DNA of 64,000 nt from Fibrobacter sp. (GCA_024398835.1 JAKSIK010000007.1:1-64000), one strand, 5' to 3'. Shown: positions 1 to 8,656, counted from the first letter of the stretch. The notes: a model not told the origin generated them from the sequence alone. Translations and numbers: made by a program.

Positions 1-540
1 GGTCCGTGGCTCAACTACCGCGGTCACTTGGAAAACATTTCCAACAACATGCTCATCGGTGCTGTAAACGCATTCAACGGCGAAACCAACAAGGTTCTCT
101 GCCAGTGCGGCGAATACAAGGAAGTTCCGGAACTTGCCAAGGTTTACAAGAACAAGGGCATCGGCTCCATCGTTATCGGTGACGAAAACTACGGTGAAGG
201 CTCCAGCCGCGAACACGCCGCTATGGAACCCCGCTTCCTGGGCGTCAAGGCCGTGATCGTGAAGAGCTTCGCCCGTATTCACGAAACCAACCTGAAGAAG
301 CAGGGCATGTTGGCCCTCACCTTCGCAAATCCAGCCGACTACGACAAGATTCAGGAACAGGACGTGTTCGACATTCTCGGCCTCACCGAATTTGCGACCG
401 GCAAGCCCTTGACTCTCGCTATCCACCACAAGGATGGCTCTGAAGAAAAGATCCAGCTGAACCACACCTACAACGAACAGCAGTGGGCATGGTTCAAAGC
501 AGGCTCTGCCCTCAACTTGATTAAGACCGCTCAGGCTTAG
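1..540 (+). CDS. Aconitate hydratase, C-terminal part (5' end outside window)
   Basis: The reading frame is open from base 1 and reads through to the stop at 538-540, so this is the 3' end of a longer gene. The residues match the C-terminal swivel domain of mitochondrial-type aconitase: a [17 protein letters not shown] stretch at the start, then [19 protein letters not shown], the loop that carries the substrate-binding Ser-Ser-Arg. The 4Fe-4S cysteines lie in the missing part. The enzyme isomerises citrate to isocitrate in the cytoplasmic TCA cycle. The next gene begins 22 bases downstream on the same strand, so the two may be co-transcribed. Family assignment is secure; the choice between acn subtypes cannot be settled from this fragment. 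Confidence 0.93.
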   Translation, partial: GPWLNYRGHLENISNNMLIGAVNAFNGETNKVLCQCGEYKEVPELAKVYKNKGIGSIVIGDENYGEGSSREHAAMEPRFLGVKAVIVKSFARIHETNLKKQGMLALTFANPADYDKIQEQDVFDILGLTEFATGKPLTLAIHHKDGSEEKIQLNHTYNEQQWAWFKAGSALNLIKTAQA

Positions 541-562
541 TCAGAAACGGAGCGAAACACCT

Positions 563-1207
563 ATGGAAGATATCAAGTTCGGTACCTTTACAGACCCTCG
601 CGATGGACACCAATATCGCACCGTAAAAATCGGCAAACAGGAATGGTTTGCCGAGAATCTCTGCTATAAAACCGTAGGCGGAAACGCTGACGACGGCAAG
701 GGAAGCTTTGTCTACGAGAACAAGCCCGAAAACGAGGCCAAATTCGGACGGCTCTACACTTGGGCGGCAGCCATGGACCTTCCCTATGCATTTTCGAACA
801 AAGTAGCCTTCGAAACTCGGCAGGAAAAAGATGCTGTTCACCGCGGTATCGCACCCGAAGGCTGGCACATCCCGAGCGATGAAGAATGGAAGGAAATGAT
901 CAAGTTCGTCCACCAACACTCTGAAATGGATTCCGGCACCGCCCTAAAATCCAGGGAAGGTTGGAAAGAAGACCCTGAAGGTTGCCCTGCCGGCACTGAC
1001 GAATTCGGTTTTTGCATTCTTCCTGCCGGCCGCAGGCAAGGCGATCAGTTTCTCTATCTCAATAAGGGAGGTCATTTCTGGACTTCCACCGAAAAAGACG
1101 CAGTCTATGCTGACCGCTGGGGCATCACCTACACCGGCATGCGCATTGAAGTTTTCGAAAACTTCAAAGGAAACGCCCTCCCCATCCGTTGCGTAAAAGA
1201 TCGCTAG
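563..1207 (+). CDS. Fibrobacter succinogenes major paralogous (FISUMP) domain protein
   Basis: A 214-residue protein that is almost entirely one FISUMP domain. It starts with DPRDGHQYRTVKIGKQEW followed by FAENL, has the GWHIPSDEEW motif in the middle, then PAGRR and FWTSTEKD, and ends with the IRCVKD motif. All are hallmarks of this family, which is greatly expanded in Fibrobacter. Members are usually secreted proteins or lipoproteins of unknown function. This one begins directly with the domain and shows no signal peptide or lipobox, so it looks cytoplasmic. The ATG has a GGAG sequence about 10 bases upstream. A hairpin terminator follows at 1248-1272. Function is unknown. Confidence 0.85.
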   Translation: MEDIKFGTFTDPRDGHQYRTVKIGKQEWFAENLCYKTVGGNADDGKGSFVYENKPENEAKFGRLYTWAAAMDLPYAFSNKVAFETRQEKDAVHRGIAPEGWHIPSDEEWKEMIKFVHQHSEMDSGTALKSREGWKEDPEGCPAGTDEFGFCILPAGRRQGDQFLYLNKGGHFWTSTEKDAVYADRWGITYTGMRIEVFENFKGNALPIRCVKDR

Positions 1208-1242
1208 CTACGACGCAACCTGCGCAACACACAATTTGAGAT

Positions 1243-4065
1243 CTAAGCCGCTAGGAATTCCCTAGCGGTTTTCTTCCATATTGCGAGGAATCTTTCCATA
1301 CTGGATTTCTCGTACTTGCTGCTGTCATAATCCAAATACACTATACATCCATTCGCAGTTTCAAGGACTTCTACATCCAAAATATTCTGGTTTTTTGCAG
1401 CATTTTTTCGAGCATCCACTCGTCCACAAACCAAGCCCTCTAGCGTATGACTGCTGCGAATCGTCCCCTGATACAGCAAACAAACGCAATCGCAAGGCTG
1501 ATAATCATTCTTGTACAAAACATACTGGCAATTTGCATGAGCGATGCCTTTTTCAATCTGCCCAGCCACGCTTTTTACCAGAGAAAGAGGCTCCATTTTT
1601 CCTTCCAGAACAACTGGCAAGCAGGCATAAAACGGCCCAACAGTGCAATCTTCTTGCACTGTGTCTCGATTTTTATACACCCAATTGACAAGTACATTCT
1701 CCGTGCCATTATATAGAGCAATGGCCTTCAGTGTCACCGCTGTAAAAAACTCATTACGGCTAGCACCATTAGTCTTTAACCATTGATCCATCGCAGCATC
1801 ATCCAACTCAGCCGGAGACATCAATTCGCCTTCGTTCAGTTCAGCAGAATCAGAATCCACCCTGGGGCACATATCCCAAGTTTTATTTCCAATTACACTC
1901 TCAAAATGCGCAAGAGAATCCCTAAACGAGCCATCATTTACCTGCTTCAGCTTTTTCAAAAGCACAGACTCGTAATCTTCTTCAATGCATTCTTCGTCCC
2001 GATACAAAGTTTCAATATCCCTATAGAGAATCTGGAGCGACGACCCGTCAAACACAATGTGATGGACATCCATAAACAGGAAAGCCTGCTCGTCAACCTT
2101 AAAAATGCGAATCCTATACAAGGGATCGTTCAGCAAATCAAAGGGTTGGACGAGTTGGTTCCTGATTTCACTAAAAGCGTTCAAATCGCAGGATTCTATC
2201 TCCACCGAGACTTCATCCTCAGAAATGCGCTGCACTATTTGGCCCTTTGCATTTTCTTCAAAAGTCGTGAGCAACGCCCGATGTTTCCGAACTGCATTTT
2301 TGATGGCCACAGCAAGACGTTCCAAATCAACTTCTTTCCGCAACTCAAAAAAACTGTAGATGTTGTACATCGTCGATTGCGGTTTACGCATCTGAAAATT
2401 CCATATATAGCGCTGCGTCGGAAGTAACGGATAACTCGTTTGATGATGGCGTGGAGTTTCCTCCAACAGAGCATGATGCAGCAACTTTAAGATTTTTTCC
2501 GGAGTATGCCCTTGATATATGTGATGGATGCCAAGGCCCTCTAAATCACACTGAGCAACCACTCTCATGGCGGAAACAGAGGTTCCTCCCAATTGGAAGA
2601 AATCCGTGGTGAGTCCCACATTCTCTACATTCAAGACTTCGCCCATCGTCTTGCACAGAGTCCTTTCTTCTTCTGTTTTCGGAGGAACGAAGGACGCATT
2701 TTCCTCCTCCAGCGAGGGCAATGGCAACGCCAATTTATTCAACTTGCCATTAGCATTTTTGGGAATGGAATCAATGTGGATGTAATGGGTTGGAACCATG
2801 TAGTAAGGCAAGAGAAGGCTTATCTTTTTTTGCACCGACTCTTGAGAAAAGCTGATGTCATCCACATAATAAACACAGATGGAAACGGCATTTCGCTCAT
2901 TCTTGACCACCCGAACACACGCCCAAGAAACCCCTAAAACTTTTTTGACAGCCGACTCAATTTCTCCAGGTTCAACGCGGTTTCCGTCAATTTTCACCAT
3001 CTCATTTTTTCGGCCGACAATGGTTAAATCACCATCTAGCGTCCGTTGAGCAATGTCTCCCAGATAAATCCAACCCTCCTTAAAAACAATGGCGTTTTCT
3101 ACTTCATTATTGATATATCCGCGAGCGTACGGATTATAAACGCGAACCTCTCCATCTTCCAGCGTTTCCACCTTTACGGGTCCAAAGTCCTTTCCGATGG
3201 GAGTGTTCTCCATCGAGCCTTTCATGGCAAAGGTCGTCACCATGGTTCCAAATTCGGTGGAGCCATACATATTCAAAAGTTCCACGCCATTGAACCAAAT
3301 ATTCTTCACAATTTCCGCGGCTAAAATGACGCAGCGGATGGATGGGGGGAATTTTTCAAACAGGGCAGCATAGGTAGGTGTAATGAAAAGAACGGAAATC
3401 TTTTTTGCATCCACATAAAGCTGCATTTCCTTCAAATTTTTCGTCTTCTCATAAGGGACAAGGGAGCAAGCAGCACCAACACTCATGCTCCAGACAAAAA
3501 GAAAATAGGAAGGCAGATAGTTCATGGGGCAGGTAATAGCCACATTATCCAAAGTTTTGATGATAGCCTCACCCTTTTCGTTCTTCACATTACTCAGGGC
3601 CATGTATTCCAAAGTTCCGTACTCGTGAAGGGCCCCCTTAGGGTTGCCCGTAGATCCAGATGTGTAGACGACGAAAGCCCCGTCATGCAAGTCTCGCGGT
3701 TCGTAACCTTCGCGATAATCACTATCAAAAACTTCCTTTAGATTTCCTTCATGAATTACAATCTTTGGAGAACAATTCCTGCGGATAAATGATTCTCTTT
3801 CTTGAGGTTCCTCGTCCTCCAAACCGGCAAGGACGGCTCCTGCCCGCCAAATGCCCACCATGCAGGCATAGAATTCTATGCGACGGTGCAGTTTGACAAA
3901 AACCACATCTTCACGTCCCACGCGATGAGCTTTCAAAAAACCGTAAACACGTCCAGACAACGCTTCCAGCTGACCATAGGTCAAACTGTCTGGATCGCCA
4001 TAAATCGCCACCTGATCAGGATTTACAGACGCTTTTCGGAATATATTTTCAAGAACCGAAAACAT
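1243..4065 (-). CDS. NRPS-like protein with domain order adenylation - carrier - condensation
   Basis: 940 residues. The adenylation domain (about 1-450) has YTSGSTGNPKG at 134-144, MYGSTE at 266-271, the GD pair at 336-337, GRKNEMVKIDGNRVEPGE near 351-368 and the catalytic Lys441 in NGK. The carrier domain has DFFQLGGTS with the phosphopantetheine Ser496. The condensation domain (about 545-940) keeps HHIVFDG at 668-674. There is no N-terminal C domain, thioesterase or reductase, so the usual C-A-T order is replaced by A-T-C. The A4 region reads PMNYLPSYFLF, with Asn182 apparently where amino-acid-activating domains have Asp235; an Asn there is typical of aryl-acid activators such as DhbE and EntE. 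The gene is head to head with the MATE-ATPase fusion 52 bases away. The product is unknown; linkage to the exporter is inference. Confidence 0.88.
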   Translation of the reverse strand: MFSVLENIFRKASVNPDQVAIYGDPDSLTYGQLEALSGRVYGFLKAHRVGREDVVFVKLHRRIEFYACMVGIWRAGAVLAGLEDEEPQERESFIRRNCSPKIVIHEGNLKEVFDSDYREGYEPRDLHDGAFVVYTSGSTGNPKGALHEYGTLEYMALSNVKNEKGEAIIKTLDNVAITCPMNYLPSYFLFVWSMSVGAACSLVPYEKTKNLKEMQLYVDAKKISVLFITPTYAALFEKFPPSIRCVILAAEIVKNIWFNGVELLNMYGSTEFGTMVTTFAMKGSMENTPIGKDFGPVKVETLEDGEVRVYNPYARGYINNEVENAIVFKEGWIYLGDIAQRTLDGDLTIVGRKNEMVKIDGNRVEPGEIESAVKKVLGVSWACVRVVKNERNAVSICVYYVDDISFSQESVQKKISLLLPYYMVPTHYIHIDSIPKNANGKLNKLALPLPSLEEENASFVPPKTEEERTLCKTMGEVLNVENVGLTTDFFQLGGTSVSAMRVVAQCDLEGLGIHHIYQGHTPEKILKLLHHALLEETPRHHQTSYPLLPTQRYIWNFQMRKPQSTMYNIYSFFELRKEVDLERLAVAIKNAVRKHRALLTTFEENAKGQIVQRISEDEVSVEIESCDLNAFSEIRNQLVQPFDLLNDPLYRIRIFKVDEQAFLFMDVHHIVFDGSSLQILYRDIETLYRDEECIEEDYESVLLKKLKQVNDGSFRDSLAHFESVIGNKTWDMCPRVDSDSAELNEGELMSPAELDDAAMDQWLKTNGASRNEFFTAVTLKAIALYNGTENVLVNWVYKNRDTVQEDCTVGPFYACLPVVLEGKMEPLSLVKSVAGQIEKGIAHANCQYVLYKNDYQPCDCVCLLYQGTIRSSHTLEGLVCGRVDARKNAAKNQNILDVEVLETANGCIVYLDYDSSKYEKSSMERFLAIWKKTAREFLAA
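1248..1272 (+). terminator. Rho-independent terminator of the aconitase/FISUMP unit
   Basis: CCGCTAGG at 1248-1255 pairs with CCTAGCGG at 1261-1268 (8 bp, 5-base loop) and is followed by TTTTC. It lies inside the last codons of the convergent NRPS-like gene, whose stop is at 1243-1245. Confidence 0.75.
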
Positions 4066-4117
4066 TACCCTCTAAAAATAATAATTTTGGGCATACCGCT
4101 AAGAAAAGTATTTTGCA
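4066..4117. promoter_or_regulatory. Short divergent intergenic region between NRPS-like gene and MATE fusion
   Basis: Only 52 bases separate the two start codons, so both promoters and any operator must lie here or inside the genes. The minus-strand gene has AGAGGG just before its ATG. The stretch is AT-rich (AAAATAATAATTTT at about 4074-4087). I cannot point to a convincing -35/-10 pair for either side. Confidence 0.4.
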
Positions 4118-5827
4118 ATGGCCGTAAACAAGATATTCTGTGAAGCAAAATTCAAAACCATGCTGGGTGCTTCCACCATGGGAATGGTCATTCCTATCCT
4201 CACAATGATAGCCAATGCCGTCATTGTGGGAAACATTCTTGGAGAAAAAGCACTTTCTGCAATGAATGTCTTCACGCCCCTCCTCACTTTTTTCATAGGG
4301 CTAAGCGACATCGTAAGCATTGGTACCTGCTACATCTACTCCTTCAAAATAGGTCAGGCAAAAAAGCAGGAAGCCAACCAAATTTTTGGGGAGGGCTTAA
4401 TTATTTCCCTCTTCCTAAGCGTCTTCGCCTACATCCTTTCCAACTTATCCATCAATACCTACTTAAGCTTTTTGGGAACCAGCCCAGAAATCACGCAGTA
4501 CTCATTAGAATGCTTCCGGTACTATCAGTATGTCATCGCGCTTTATCCCGTCTATTTCCTTCTTTCTGACCTGGTCCTCACCGATGGCGATGAATTCTGC
4601 ACCTACCTTTCCAACATCATTCTTCTCATCGGAAACATCGGCATCTCCATTATCGCATGCCACAAAATGGGAATCGCAGGCGTTGGCCTTGGGGCTTTTA
4701 TCGGAACAGCAGGAGCCACCCTTGCCCTGGGGATTCACTTCTTCAAGAAATCAAACTCTCTCCGGCCAGAGCTTTTCTTTTCTCTAAAAAGTGTCGCAGA
4801 GCTCATCAAGTTCAGCATCATTGACGCAGGCCTCTATCTCTACATCGGCATCCAGACATTCATTCTAGATAAGTTCGTCATTCAGGAGTTCGGGGATTTC
4901 TACCTTCCCGTCCTCACCCTCGTCATCAATGTCATCCAGATTACCATCATCTTTGATGGAATCGGGCAAGCCATGACGCCGCTTGTCAATGTCTACCTCG
5001 GCGAAAAGAATAACCCTGGCATAAAAAAGGTGATGGGAATCTCCACCAAGACGGCCATTGCAGAAGGCCTTATCGCAACCATGATTCTGTTTGCTTTTGC
5101 AGGTCTCATTCCTCACGCCTTCGACATCAATTCCACCGAACTGCAACAATGTTCCACCACGGCACTCCGCATTATATGTCCCACCCTCTTCTGCACATCG
5201 CTCCTTTTCCTCTTCTCCTCGTACTATCTTGTAAAACAGTTGTTCAAGCACACCATGTTCCTCTGCTTCATCAAAGACCTAGCCGCCCCCATCACCTGTG
5301 CGATGGTATGCCGCGACATCTGGGGTTTTAATGGCTTATGGATCGGCCTTGCCATAGCTCCCGTTTTCACCATCATCGTAGGATTCATATCAACAAAACT
5401 GGTTTTCCCCAAAAAACAATTCCCTCTTCTTTTAGAAAATAACGAAGCAATCATCCACTCCTTCGACATTATCCTAAATCCAGAGAACATCATCACCGTC
5501 CAGAGAAAGATTGAAGAAATTTTGGAACAGAGTAACGCATCTCTAAAAACCCGTATCCAACTTTCACTGCTTATTGAAGAACTCTGCATGCTCATCATGG
5601 AAAAAAATGGAAACCAGGAAATTCTCTCCGAAATTTCCGTTTTTATAGACAAAGATGTAAAGCTAATCATTCGGGACAACGGCGTCATTTTCGACATTAC
5701 CAGCGAAAACAGCGCCATGGATTCCTTCCGAGGCTACTTTGTCAAGAACATGATGCAGCACCAAGAAGACAAAATGAATCTCACAACCACAAGCTACAAT
5801 CGGAATTTTTTTATATTACCACTGTAA
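4118..5827 (+). CDS. MATE-family transporter fused to a C-terminal RsbW-like HATPase domain
   Basis: 569 residues. The first ~440 form a MATE-type transporter with about twelve hydrophobic segments in two halves. The last ~115 residues are soluble and resemble the GHKL ATPase fold of anti-sigma kinases (RsbW/SpoIIAB): LSLLIEELCM at 482-491 matches the N-box helix, IRDNGVIFD at 519-527 matches the G1 box, and RGYFVKNMM matches the G2 region. The N-box Asn that binds Mg in active kinases appears to be Met491, so kinase activity is doubtful. The next two genes, a STAS protein and a SpoIIE/RsbU-type phosphatase, are the natural partners of such a domain and lie within 10 bases of each other. I infer that transport is gated by partner switching. 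The substrate may be the product of the divergent NRPS-like gene. Confidence 0.85.
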   Translation: MAVNKIFCEAKFKTMLGASTMGMVIPILTMIANAVIVGNILGEKALSAMNVFTPLLTFFIGLSDIVSIGTCYIYSFKIGQAKKQEANQIFGEGLIISLFLSVFAYILSNLSINTYLSFLGTSPEITQYSLECFRYYQYVIALYPVYFLLSDLVLTDGDEFCTYLSNIILLIGNIGISIIACHKMGIAGVGLGAFIGTAGATLALGIHFFKKSNSLRPELFFSLKSVAELIKFSIIDAGLYLYIGIQTFILDKFVIQEFGDFYLPVLTLVINVIQITIIFDGIGQAMTPLVNVYLGEKNNPGIKKVMGISTKTAIAEGLIATMILFAFAGLIPHAFDINSTELQQCSTTALRIICPTLFCTSLLFLFSSYYLVKQLFKHTMFLCFIKDLAAPITCAMVCRDIWGFNGLWIGLAIAPVFTIIVGFISTKLVFPKKQFPLLLENNEAIIHSFDIILNPENIITVQRKIEEILEQSNASLKTRIQLSLLIEELCMLIMEKNGNQEILSEISVFIDKDVKLIIRDNGVIFDITSENSAMDSFRGYFVKNMMQHQEDKMNLTTTSYNRNFFILPL

Positions 5828-5837
5828 AGTAGGCTTC

Positions 5838-6143
5838 ATGAAAATTGAAATAAACAAATCGGGTTCAAACCTCAATCTGGCAATAGATGATATTCTAGAT
5901 GCCAATTCCGCTCCTCGTTTTACAGAAGAAGTGGAAAAACATCTTGATTCCATAAAAGTTCTAGAACTGGACCTGAAAGAATTGAAGCACATTTCTTCGG
6001 CGGGTTTGCGAGCGCTGCTCCACACCCAGAAAATGCTTAGTGAAAAGAACATCCAATTCACCATTCTGAATGTATCCAACATGATTATGGAAACAATCCG
6101 TATTGTTGGATTTGACGGCATACTGAATATTCAGAATCAATAA
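5838..6143 (+). CDS. STAS-domain anti-anti-sigma-like protein (RsbV type)
   Basis: 101 residues, one complete STAS domain. LELDLKELKHISSAGLRALL (residues 42-61) is the strand-loop-helix that carries the phospho-acceptor in RsbV/SpoIIAA; here the loop reads HISSAG, with Ser53 and Ser54 as candidate sites. In partner switching the unphosphorylated STAS protein binds the kinase-like partner, and a phosphatase of the RsbU class reactivates it. The gene lies 10 bases after the MATE-ATPase fusion and 9 bases before the phosphatase, so all three are one operon. No sigma factor gene is nearby, which suggests that the target is the transporter-linked domain. Family call is firm, the wiring is inferred. 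Confidence 0.88.
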   Translation: MKIEINKSGSNLNLAIDDILDANSAPRFTEEVEKHLDSIKVLELDLKELKHISSAGLRALLHTQKMLSEKNIQFTILNVSNMIMETIRIVGFDGILNIQNQ

Positions 6144-6152
6144 AGGGAAAAA

Positions 6153-7619
6153 ATGGCTGATCATTACTTTAGCGAATCAACAAAACTGCTATTTAAGGAA
6201 AACGAGAACCGAGCAAACAGACTCATCTCCAAATCCTTTCTAATTCTTGCCGCCATCTATCTGATTATCGCCATCTGCACCATCACAGAAGTCTTCGCTA
6301 TGACTTTTGATGAAGGCCTCTACTTCTTCGGTGGCCAGACCCTGATATTTGTCCTGCTTTCCTTCTTTATAAAAAACAAGGCCGACAAATCCTACACAAA
6401 ATACATCGCCATTATTTCTTTATTGATTGCTATTGGAGCCTACACCACGCTCTATTCCTACGGCGTGGAGTTGATGTTCGCCATTCCCATTGTTTTAAGT
6501 TGCCGCTATTATTCCAAGAGAGTGACGCGCAACATTTCCATTTGCACCCTTACCATCTACATCATCGCGAAGTTACTCTCATCTATCTACGGAATTTGGG
6601 ATTTGAACATGATTAACTTCACGTCGCCCACAGTGCTGAACATTGACCCCAGTGTAGATGCAACCCCCTATACAGCAATCGACTCCGCCATTAGCGCCCT
6701 CAGCGAACAAGACTTCTCTCAGTTCTTGTATCTGTATAACCGGGACAATTTCTTCTACTGCCTTGACACAAACATTTTCTTCCTGTTGGTAATCATTCTT
6801 GCAAGTTTCATCATGACGAAACGCATGCAAGAGATGGTGCATACACAGGCCGATATTTCCAGTAAGAAAGCTGCCGTAGAATCCGAACTCAAGATGGGGA
6901 CGTCCATTCAAATCAACATGCTCCCCCACAATTTTCCCACCAATGAAAATGTTTCGTTGTTTGCCACGATGACCCCCGCTAAAGAGGTAGGTGGAGACTT
7001 CTACGACTTTTTCTTCATCGATGAAACCCATTTGGGCGTAGTCATGGCGGATGTTTCCGGGAAGGGAGTTCCTGCCGCACTCTTTATGGTCATCGCAAAG
7101 ACTCTCATTAAGGACCACGCCCAATTGGGTCTTTCTCCAGTAGATGTATTCAACAATGTAAACCAGAAACTCTGCGAAAGCGAAGAAGATGACATGTTCG
7201 TTACCGCCTGGTTTGGAAATCTGGATACCACAACCGGCCAACTTGATTACGTTAACGCAGGTCACAACCCGCCGCTTCTATGCAAGAACGGCGGAAAATT
7301 CGAATACCTCGTATCCACTAAAAAGCGCCTTCCGCTAGCCGCCATGAGTTCCCTGAAATACACTCAGGAAAGCATTTCGTTGAATGCAGGGGACCAATTG
7401 TTCCTCTACACTGATGGCGTTACAGAAGCAACCAATACCGCTTACGAATTCTATGGTGAAAATCGTTTGCAGCAGTTTGCAGACGCAAACTCCCAAAATG
7501 ATCTCCATGGATTTTTGCATGGTTTGAAAGCCAACATCGACAAATTTGCCGACAAATGCCCTCAAGCAGACGATATTACCATGATGCTCGTCCGCTACAA
7601 TGCCCCCAAGGCATCCTAA
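6153..7619 (+). CDS. Membrane-bound SpoIIE/RsbU-family PP2C phosphatase
   Basis: 488 residues. The N-terminal half has about five membrane segments (roughly 28-50, 58-74, 83-117, 126-147 and 207-222). A short coiled linker follows. The PP2C-type domain (about 240-485) keeps the metal-binding acidic residues: GGDFYDF (Asp282), ADVSGKG (Asp300), LYTDGVTEA (Asp421) and QADDIT (Asp473/474). The family dephosphorylates STAS proteins such as the one encoded just upstream. The membrane region has no recognised ligand domain but is a plausible input sensor. SD-like AAAGGGAAAAA precedes the ATG. It appears catalytically intact, unlike the ATPase-like domain of the transporter fusion. Confidence 0.9.
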   Translation: MADHYFSESTKLLFKENENRANRLISKSFLILAAIYLIIAICTITEVFAMTFDEGLYFFGGQTLIFVLLSFFIKNKADKSYTKYIAIISLLIAIGAYTTLYSYGVELMFAIPIVLSCRYYSKRVTRNISICTLTIYIIAKLLSSIYGIWDLNMINFTSPTVLNIDPSVDATPYTAIDSAISALSEQDFSQFLYLYNRDNFFYCLDTNIFFLLVIILASFIMTKRMQEMVHTQADISSKKAAVESELKMGTSIQINMLPHNFPTNENVSLFATMTPAKEVGGDFYDFFFIDETHLGVVMADVSGKGVPAALFMVIAKTLIKDHAQLGLSPVDVFNNVNQKLCESEEDDMFVTAWFGNLDTTTGQLDYVNAGHNPPLLCKNGGKFEYLVSTKKRLPLAAMSSLKYTQESISLNAGDQLFLYTDGVTEATNTAYEFYGENRLQQFADANSQNDLHGFLHGLKANIDKFADKCPQADDITMMLVRYNAPKAS

Positions 7620-7652
7620 TTTTTCTATTTTTTTGCTCAAGAGAGGACAAAC

Positions 7653-8159
7653 ATGAGCATTAAGAATCGTCTTGAAGAACTGGGAATCTCCCTTCCTGAA
7701 TGCCCCGCACCACTTGCGGCCTACATTCCTGCTGTGCGCTCCGGCAACACCATTACGGTTTCCGGGCAGCTGCCCTCCGTCAAGGGAGATTTTTCTCAAT
7801 TCTGCGGTGCAGTTCCCACTCAAATCTCTGCGGAAAAGGCTGCGGAAGCGGCTCGCATCTGCTTCATGAACAATTTGGCTGCAGCACTTTCCCTTGTGGA
7901 ATCTGGCGAGACGCTGATGATGATTCAGATGCAGGGATTTGTGCAGTCTGCTCCCGATTTTCACGAACAGCCCTCTGTGCTGAACGGAGCCAGCGAGCTT
8001 GCCGTGCAGATTCTTGGCGAGAACGGAAAACATGCCCGCACAGCAGTTGGCGTTTCTGCTTTACCCAAAAACGCCGCTGTAGAAATAAGCTGCACGTTCA
8101 GAGTCATTCCTGAACCAGCAAGTTTCACAGGACGCTACAGCTGGATTGAAACGATTTAA
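7653..8159 (+). CDS. RidA/YjgF-family protein
   Basis: 168 residues, the length of the YjgF-like subfamily with an extended N-terminus. ITVSGQLPSVKG, the long central helix region with NNLAAALSLVESGE, and the C-terminal AVGVSALPKNAAVEISC fit the RidA trimer fold. RidA proteins hydrolyse reactive enamine/imine intermediates from PLP enzymes, but this subfamily is less well characterised and keeps a variable active site. GAGAGGAC precedes the ATG. It lies 33 bases after the phosphatase and could belong to the same transcript. It overlaps the convergent HD-domain gene by 4 bases. Confidence 0.85.
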   Translation: MSIKNRLEELGISLPECPAPLAAYIPAVRSGNTITVSGQLPSVKGDFSQFCGAVPTQISAEKAAEAARICFMNNLAAALSLVESGETLMMIQMQGFVQSAPDFHEQPSVLNGASELAVQILGENGKHARTAVGVSALPKNAAVEISCTFRVIPEPASFTGRYSWIETI

Positions 8160-8656
8160 AACCGGAAATTGCGAATCCACTCCCGATGGTGGAAGACGGA
8201 AATGCCCGCGGCACTTAGCCTGCGGGCAATTTTCTTACCCGCCTCTGTGGCCATTTTCCGAGGGTCCGGCGGAATTGCCACCCTGCCTAAATCCAATCGG
8301 TCAGCATCATAGCATGTATCAATGGTTGCATCCCCACTGGAACTTTCCCGAGTGTGATTTGCACAGGCGTGATATAGCTTTTCAAACCGTTCATTATCCA
8401 ATTCAAGCAATTTATTTTCCAGACACCATTTTGCAAATTCCGCACCGCGGGGGCCATGCTCTGCATCATGACCATCTTCAAAACGCTTGGAATCATGAAA
8501 CAGCGAAAACAGCCGAACGACGGTAATATCCGCCCCCGTTTCCGGAGCCAGAAGAAGACCATTAAACTCCACCTGACGCCAGTGTTCCAGTCCATGAATT
8601 TCCGATTCATAAGGCCGTTCTGAAAAAATAAAATCCTGTAAAGAGGCAAAATCCAT
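8156..8656 (-). CDS. HD-superfamily hydrolase-like protein
   Basis: 166 residues. It has the pattern of a small metal-dependent HD phosphohydrolase: HGLEHW (His21, His25), FHDSKR (His54-Asp55), DAEHGPRGAEFA, CANHT and CYDADRLDLGRV. These give the H...HD...H...D ligand set. The substrate is not evident; relatives act on nucleotides or are annotated only as HD-domain proteins. Ten bases separate it from the upstream siroheme-decarboxylase-like gene on the same strand, so they are likely co-transcribed. It converges with and slightly overlaps the RidA gene. Confidence 0.75.
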   Translation of the reverse strand: MDFASLQDFIFSERPYESEIHGLEHWRQVEFNGLLLAPETGADITVVRLFSLFHDSKRFEDGHDAEHGPRGAEFAKWCLENKLLELDNERFEKLYHACANHTRESSSGDATIDTCYDADRLDLGRVAIPPDPRKMATEAGKKIARRLSAAGISVFHHREWIRNFRF

